The notes beneath the pieces were generated by a model. The model was given only the letters and a program-made list of their open reading frames with translations, did not search any database and had not been told where the DNA came from. This document shows, piece by piece, positions 58,799 to 64,000 of a stretch of 64,000 nt of DNA. Source of the stretch: Scytalidium lignicola (lineage: Eukaryota > Ascomycota > Leotiomycetes); assembly GCA_002812745.2 (NCBI GenBank), contig NCSJ02000146.1:40426-104425 (forward strand). The letters are read 5' to 3'. The position numbers and the translations under genes were made by a program. Numbering within the stretch: position 1 is the first letter of the stretch; the number at the start of each line of letters is the position of its first letter.

Positions 58799-60561
58799 TC
58801 AACTATCAATAATATATAGAATCTTCCGGTACCACTCCGAATTGACGGGTATAAGGCTTTCCTCGCAATCCCTTAGGATGCTGACATATCCTTGACGATG
58901 GAAGTCTAATCCACTTTTCCCTGCAAACTGATATTTCAAGGATTTAAAGCTATCCATACGCGCCTGCAGGTGTTTCTCTGCGATGAGCCGAAAAGTACAC
59001 TCATAGAAGGGTCGATGAGGAGGGGTGGATGAACAGCCATGTAAAGTTTTCATCTCCTGTTTAGCCTCGAGCCAACTATCAGGTTTCCAGGCATCACGCC
59101 AGAGGAATGCCCATGGTGCTGTCGTCTTTTTATCATCCTCGGTTGTTTGATTAATGACGTCCCCTCTTAGGAGAATATCTAGCAGATCTGTAAAGACAGG
59201 CAGGCCTGGTTTAACGGCAGGCCAAAGAAAATCGAATACTGTTCTCCCAGACGAAGTCAGACGAGTGGGCTTCGCACCGGAATCTACCAGGCGTTGAACG
59301 CACTGTAGTGTGATAGACGACATATAATCTTCTCCAGCTGTTGCTCTTAATAGTAACTCCAGCGGGTATTCTCCCTCATTATTTGGTTGATCCACGCTAA
59401 TGGTCATATTGCAGATTAAAAGATCAAGAAATTCAAACTTGGAATCTCTGCTCGTGTGATATGAATTATTAAGCAATAGGGAATGAAGTGGAAAATTTCC
59501 ATCTGAATCTGCTGAGTTAACATTTGCTGTCTTCAACAAATGATCGACGAGCCACAGTGAGGGCTCCTCATGAAAAACCATATAGCGTAAACAAAAATTA
59601 AGAAGCGGCATGCCACGGACCAATTCCTTCGGGTTTGCTCCAGCTAATAGAAAATGGAATAGGCAAGAAAAGGTTACAGCCCTTGAAGACTTAGACTCAG
59701 GATCGAGATATGGCTGGGCAAAGGCTGCTCCTTCGATGACACCCCCAACTTTCTCTAGAAAAAGTGGGAAAACCTCGCGGGCGATGCTTATACCAGTAGG
59801 TGATTGAATACCTGAGGTATTGTACAGAAGTTTAATAATTAGAGCTTCGACAATATGAGCACGCCCCTTTAGAACTGCAATGTGCAGTGGAGTTTTGTTG
59901 TCCTCGTCCCGAGAGTCAATTTGTACCCCAGACGCTATCAGGCGCTCGACTTGCTCCAACGTTCCATTAGCAACGGCATAATGGATAGTGGTTGATTGAG
60001 GTATCGGGTAATAGGCCAGTCCTATTATGTGAGGGATATTTATGTATCTTATTGTATGCTGGTAATAGGGATCCATATCAATGCTACTATTAGGTAACCC
60101 TTCGTTTTTGTCGGCGATTGGAGGTATGGAAAGAGATTGGAGGTCAAAAATTTGAGGTTCATTGCTATTATAGTTATGGAGCGATGAATCCCTTGGAGTT
60201 GTCAGTTCTCTCATATTTTTGTTTTGAGAATAGCTATGCACTCTTACCCCTGCACCTTCTGAAAATCACGGGAATTAGTTGGTTGATCTATTAAAAGGCC
60301 TTTTGGCTGCTTCTCATTAATTGGCATTGGACTTTTATTTGATTTATTCTTCCTCATGCTCCATTTATCCAGCTTCATCCGATACGCTCGAATACTGAAT
60401 GGGCGATTTAATTTCCATCTGAAGGATTATTTAGTAGAGACTTACGATGCTTTGAAGCCGTGCTCGGTCTCCAATATTTGTCGCACTTCATGGAGCGTTT
60501 TATTCTCAACCATATAGAGTGAGTGGATCTTTGCTTCAAATTGATCCCACTGTTTCACCAT
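58799..60561 (-). CDS. Clr5-domain ankyrin-repeat protein
   Basis: Three proposed exons on the minus strand (60561-60446, 60394-60248, 60164-58799) give 542 residues. The N-terminus is a Clr5 domain, a small DNA-binding-like module of fungi: WDQFEAKIHSLYMVENKTLHEVRQILETEHGFKAS joins IRAYRMKLDKWSMRKNK across a 51-bp intron. A nearer acceptor would leave an implausible 27-nt intron. A linker leads to ankyrin repeats: TIHYAVANGTLEQVERLIAS, then DEDNKTPLHIAVLKGRAHIV, and degenerate units such as ADSDGNFPLHSLLL and NEGEYPLELLLRA. The C-terminus is a long helical region. Likely a nuclear regulator or STAND-associated scaffold; targets unknown. The second intron (83 bp) is inferred mainly because the reading frame requires it. 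Confidence 0.75.
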
Positions 60562-61397
60562 ATTGCGAGACAGAAAAGGGCGTTTAATTGATAGACTCCT
60601 GGTGTTTGTTAGGGAGAATGAGGCTGCTATAGCAAGGAAGGACGAGTTTCTTGAGGAAGGCTTTACATCTTAACGGTATTAATATACTGAAATACAGCCA
60701 GATGCCTGCACCAGGAGAGACAGAGGCTTATGAAAAATGTGAGCTGTCACTTTTGCATCGTTGGAACTTCGGCGACATGGGTTTCGGGATGAGAAGAATG
60801 GAACATGACGTCCAAAAGGTAAGATCTTAGATCTCAAAAAGGTGCAAATTGGGCAGGTACGGAGGTAAAAATGAAAACAGGGGCCAGAGAGAGGGGATGC
60901 GCAGTAATTATTTGCACTTTTTCAGCTGCTGGATAGAGTGAGAAGGCTGCTGGTGAAGAGTTGATTGGTAGCATTGCACTTTTGATGAGCCACTAGTTCC
61001 GGCCAGACGAAGGGCTTGAGATCCTACGATCGTGCTCGAATGGCATAGCCTTTTTCTTGTCTGAGATTTGATGATGTGTACCCCAAATCCAAGACAACCC
61101 GCTGCAGGCTTTTGCACTTTCCCTCACTAAAAACAGATGACAACCAAAGCCACGATCGGGATCTTGTCTGATCGGACCAGACCTTTGTTTTTCGGGTTGG
61201 GTCATGGATTAAGAAGTGGGGTGCCATCATCACTTACTGGATCGTTGATTTGTGTAGTTCCTGTAATAAAAAGCAAGCAAATCCAAGTCTTCCGAAAAGA
61301 GCCACCGATACAGTAATTAATGACAAATTTCGCACAACTCATGAAGAGCCGCCTCTTCGTGCTTGCTCCTCAGGCACAATTACCCAGCGCGAGTTTG

Positions 61398-61475
61398 ATG
61401 GCACCAGCACTAGCCTTTGAAGCATAATGGCATGGCAAAAAAAGCACTTTTCTGCACTTTCTCTCATCGTTATGA
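61398..61475 (+). repeat. Degenerate direct repeat, copy 1
   Basis: Shares AGCATAATGGC, GCACTTTT and TCGTTATGA in the same order and spacing as 62667-62745, with a related preceding segment. Too diverged to classify. Confidence 0.5.
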
Positions 61476-62666
61476 TAGCTATAGTTTCAGCCGTTGTAAA
61501 GCAAGAATGACTAATATGGAAAGGACCCGGGCTCCGAATCTCTAAGATCGTTTGGAATGCACCCACTTAGATCCGTCATATTTAAGGCTGCTTTTTAAAT
61601 TTCATTGAGGTATCGGTGTGCTAGTATGGCAGTATCGTTAGGTCGTTCCCTCGGGCTTGGGACAATGTTCGAACGGATCCTGCTCAGCAGGACCCGTTGG
61701 GAGATGAGAAGCACACGGTTACGATGGCGGGAACCCAGGGAATTTTCCTCTGCACGTACTGAGCCAGACAGATCAACTCGACAGCACTGCAACATCATCC
61801 ACTACCAACACCACCACCACTGGTAGATCCTGATGCCCACCATAAGACACCAATAGCCAGTGCTATACCCTGGTCCGCCTTTGGTTGTGCAGTTCTCTAA
61901 ATCAACCTTGCGGCGTTCGAGAAGGCGGGCTTACCAAAGCCCCCTTTGGTCTGAGGGCCCAGGAGGTGGGTGAACCGAAGGCATTCAGAGCCTCCCTACC
62001 ATACAAATTCCTGCCGTCTCCTCGGCCTTTCTTTACTGTCACCGCACAATCTGTACCACCTCTTTCTATCTCTTTTGTTCTACTCCCTTAACATATAATA
62101 ACAGTTGAAATTACGTCGCATTTACATGTGTCGGCTTCTTTTAATTTTGTTTATGTGTTTATTTATTTTATTGAATAATATGTACACAACAAAATCCACT
62201 ACATTCACAATACGAGTAAAAACAAAAAAAAGAAATTTTTTGAAGCGAAAATAGGGGTGCTTTTGACAATGATAGGGTCATCTGTTAACACACGTGGTGG
62301 TAGAAAACATTTTGCATGTTTTGGCATAATCCTAGCAAATTCTGCACACCATATAATTGCAGAAGAGTTGGTTAATATCGAGCGACGGGTCGATCCCAGG
62401 CGCCCCCCGGCCGTTGGCTTCGCGCATGTCCGATTGCAACCGCCAACATCACGCCTGGGCCTCCTGGCCCGCCAACCAACCACGGGGAGAAGGAGCCGCT
62501 CTTGCAGATGATATGTCGCCTTGTTCCATGGGGTCTGAAGCTGGCTAGCAAAACGTACCCCAAAAAGTTGGCCAATTGTTGCATGGGCTACGACAGGTGT
62601 GGTTAGCCCCTTCCCCAAAGTTGACGTTGTGGTCCGAATCTCGGTATTTGCACTTCCTAATATGGA

Positions 62667-62745
62667 TCAATGGAGCCAGAAGCAACAACTTTCAGCATAA
62701 TGGCGCTGGAATTGCACTTTTTCTTGTGTCGTTATGACAAGGCAA
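62667..62745 (+). repeat. Degenerate direct repeat, copy 2
   Basis: Second copy of the unit at 61398-61475: ATGGAGCCAGAAGCAACAAC, then AGCATAATGGC, TTGCACTTTTTCTTG and TCGTTATGA. Confidence 0.5.
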
Positions 62746-62984
62746 CATCTATTCTCCTCTCATCACACTTTCATCCTTGTTAATGGTTTGTATATTAAGA
62801 TCCACTACTCCCCTTACAACTTCTGTTGAGCACTTCCAATTTTTAGCAGCGTATAAGATCCTCTTCTTCCTCCGTTAGACTACTAAGGCCTTCTCGTACT
62901 TGACAATTTCTACTTTTAAAAATTTATAAGAATTACTCTTCTCTCTAAATCCTCCTAGCATCCGCCTCGACCATTAGTGCCAAG

Positions 62985-63745
62985 ATGGAATTGCCATCAC
63001 CATATAACCCCCAAGTCCATACAAGCACCCCAAGGTGATCCTTAAGCTGTCTTATTGTTCACAAGATGTCTTATGATTATGTCTTGATATCCATTGCTGA
63101 CTCTTTGTATTTCTACCTTGTTATAGTCCCTTGCTTAGTCCACGTTATCACAGTCCAGACCTTAAATATAACGAGTCTACTTATCCCAACACACCAACAG
63201 TAGACAGTAACACTGAGACATCTAATTCGCACCCGCCCCAGTCTAACACCAACAACCTCGATAATGACATGAGCGCATTTCCACCTCGTTCAGATGAAAT
63301 CTACACACAGCCCGAAGTAGCAGGAAGTATCGATCAGGTTGTGCATAGTATAAGCACCGCAACCTATGCCTACCTCCAATCCCATAACACCATTAATCTT
63401 CAAATGCAATATGGAGCCACTCCAATGCAACGATTTGAAAGATCCACTACCAACTTGGTTCTCGGAAATGCCTCCAAATATACCGACTCTACCTATCTCT
63501 GCGACTTTCCTTTTACCGATGAGCAACAAAGCAGTCAAACTCCGCACGAACATCTCGACATAGGTTACGATAGTGTCAAAGCTATTCATCACTTTGCCTA
63601 CCTCCAAGATATTGGCCAAGATGAAACCAATACACCTCAGGGTAACAACAATTACTACAATAGTTTCGGAAACCCTTATACCACAGGAATAGAGAATGTA
63701 TATCACGAGGATCTTGTCGGGATAGGCACACAATTCACTGAGTAA
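62985..63745 (+). CDS. Hypothetical Ser/Thr/Asn-rich protein
   Basis: Two exons (62985-63034 and 63127-63745) give 222 residues. Exon 1 (MELPSPYNPQVHTSTP) joins SPLLSPRYHSPDLKYNEST across a 92-bp intron with donor GTGATC and acceptor TTATAG. Composition is rich in Ser, Thr, Asn, Gln, Tyr and His with no domain I can name. No signal peptide or membrane segment. A modest hydrophobic-helical stretch (SIDQVVHSISTATYAYLQSH) lies in the middle. It could be a lineage-specific regulator or the N-terminal half of a longer gene, but a stop follows at 63743-63745. Existence as a gene is moderately supported by the consistent splice joint and composition; function unknown. Confidence 0.5.
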
Positions 63746-64000
63746 GACCACGTTCTCAGTTGGCTAATAGATTCAACGACCAATGGGCCAATGCTGTTAT
63801 GTTTTTTTAGCTGGCGTTGGAGATTTCATTTGGGGTGGAATCAATAAAAGTTATCTCTTGTCTTATTAGATCCTGCTTCTTGTTAGTTAGACACGAATTG
63901 ATACTTAGCTAATGAGCTTTTTTGTTTTTTTTTTNNTTGGCTATGATCTGTTTAGATGTCGTGGCATATAATTATTAACTAGCCCGACCTCTGTTACTTG

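Larger units (their letters stand above)
60562..62984. other. Long gene-poor stretch with degenerate direct repeats
   Basis: About 2.4 kb. Many short overlapping frames on both strands, none recognisable. The decamer-like motif TTGCACTTTT recurs (about 60911, 61108, 62714), and two longer imperfect copies lie at 61398-61475 and 62667-62745. A GC-rich island spans about 62395-62520. No RNA gene seen. Confidence 0.45.

Noticed and set aside
60395..60445. 27-nt ultra-short intron (GTAAGT...CTTCAG) in the Clr5 gene
   Set aside because: An acceptor 24 nt further on gives a normal 51-nt intron and restores the expected Clr5 spacing, so the short version is at best a minor alternative.
1..64000. 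CRISPR arrays, bacterial operons, rRNA genes
   Set aside because: None seen; intron structure and gene families show a fungal nuclear genome.

Overview
This is a eukaryotic window from a filamentous ascomycete. Genes carry short 40-150 bp introns with GTAAGT/GTATGT-type donors, CTAAC-like branch sites and (C/T)AG acceptors. The gene repertoire is typical of Pezizomycotina (HET, NACHT with a DUF7791-like tail, Clr5-ankyrin, BTB, fungal non-specific phospholipase C, GH15, RTG2). I suspect Leotiomycetes/Helotiales but cannot prove it. All genes were assembled by hand from reading frames and splice signals; exon coordinates are in the entries. The few N bases all sit beside homopolymer runs, so one-base frame errors at such runs are possible.

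Layout. (1) Positions 1-33,000 are a low-density, AT-rich accessory region. It holds a HET-domain gene with a nonsense codon (1-1065), copia-like LTR/polypurine relics (1867-2412), a small membrane-protein gene with an apparent one-base slip at a poly-A run (5466-6132), a 5'-truncated Tad-like LINE between target-site duplications (7198-8092), an amidase (8169-10029), a STAND/NACHT receptor (11086-14283), a glycosylated membrane protein (15791-17986), a kinase-like APH-fold pseudogene (19171-20175), an Old Yellow Enzyme (20848-22283), a TA-flanked MITE (22850-23232), an EMB8/YheT-type alpha/beta hydrolase (23572-25386), a delta-12-type fatty-acid desaturase (26886-28294), a membrane-domain-less HMG-CoA-reductase-like enzyme (29812-30954), a WSC-domain relic and a hemerythrin-like protein (31925-32865). 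A 94-bp repeat occurs in inverted orientation on both sides of the amidase plus NACHT block.

(2) Positions 34,000-54,000 are gene-dense and look like core genome: 6-phosphogluconate dehydrogenase, an RBM42-like RRM protein, an SLC35/TPT-family transporter, a GH15 enzyme, RTG2, a secreted phospholipase C and a membrane-anchored multicopper oxidase. (3) Positions 54,000-64,000 return to sparser, lineage-specific genes: an unrecognised Cys-containing protein, a BTB/POZ protein, a Clr5-ankyrin protein and a Ser/Thr/Asn-rich protein.

How genes may work together. HET, NACHT, Clr5-ankyrin and BTB proteins suggest self/non-self recognition and regulatory functions in the variable parts. OYE, the alpha/beta hydrolase, the desaturase and the HMGR-like enzyme lie within 10 kb with no unrelated intact gene between them. 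They could form a small lipid or terpenoid-tailoring group, although no PKS, NRPS, terpene synthase or P450 is present to anchor it. 6PGD supplies cytosolic NADPH, but nothing here links it functionally to that group.
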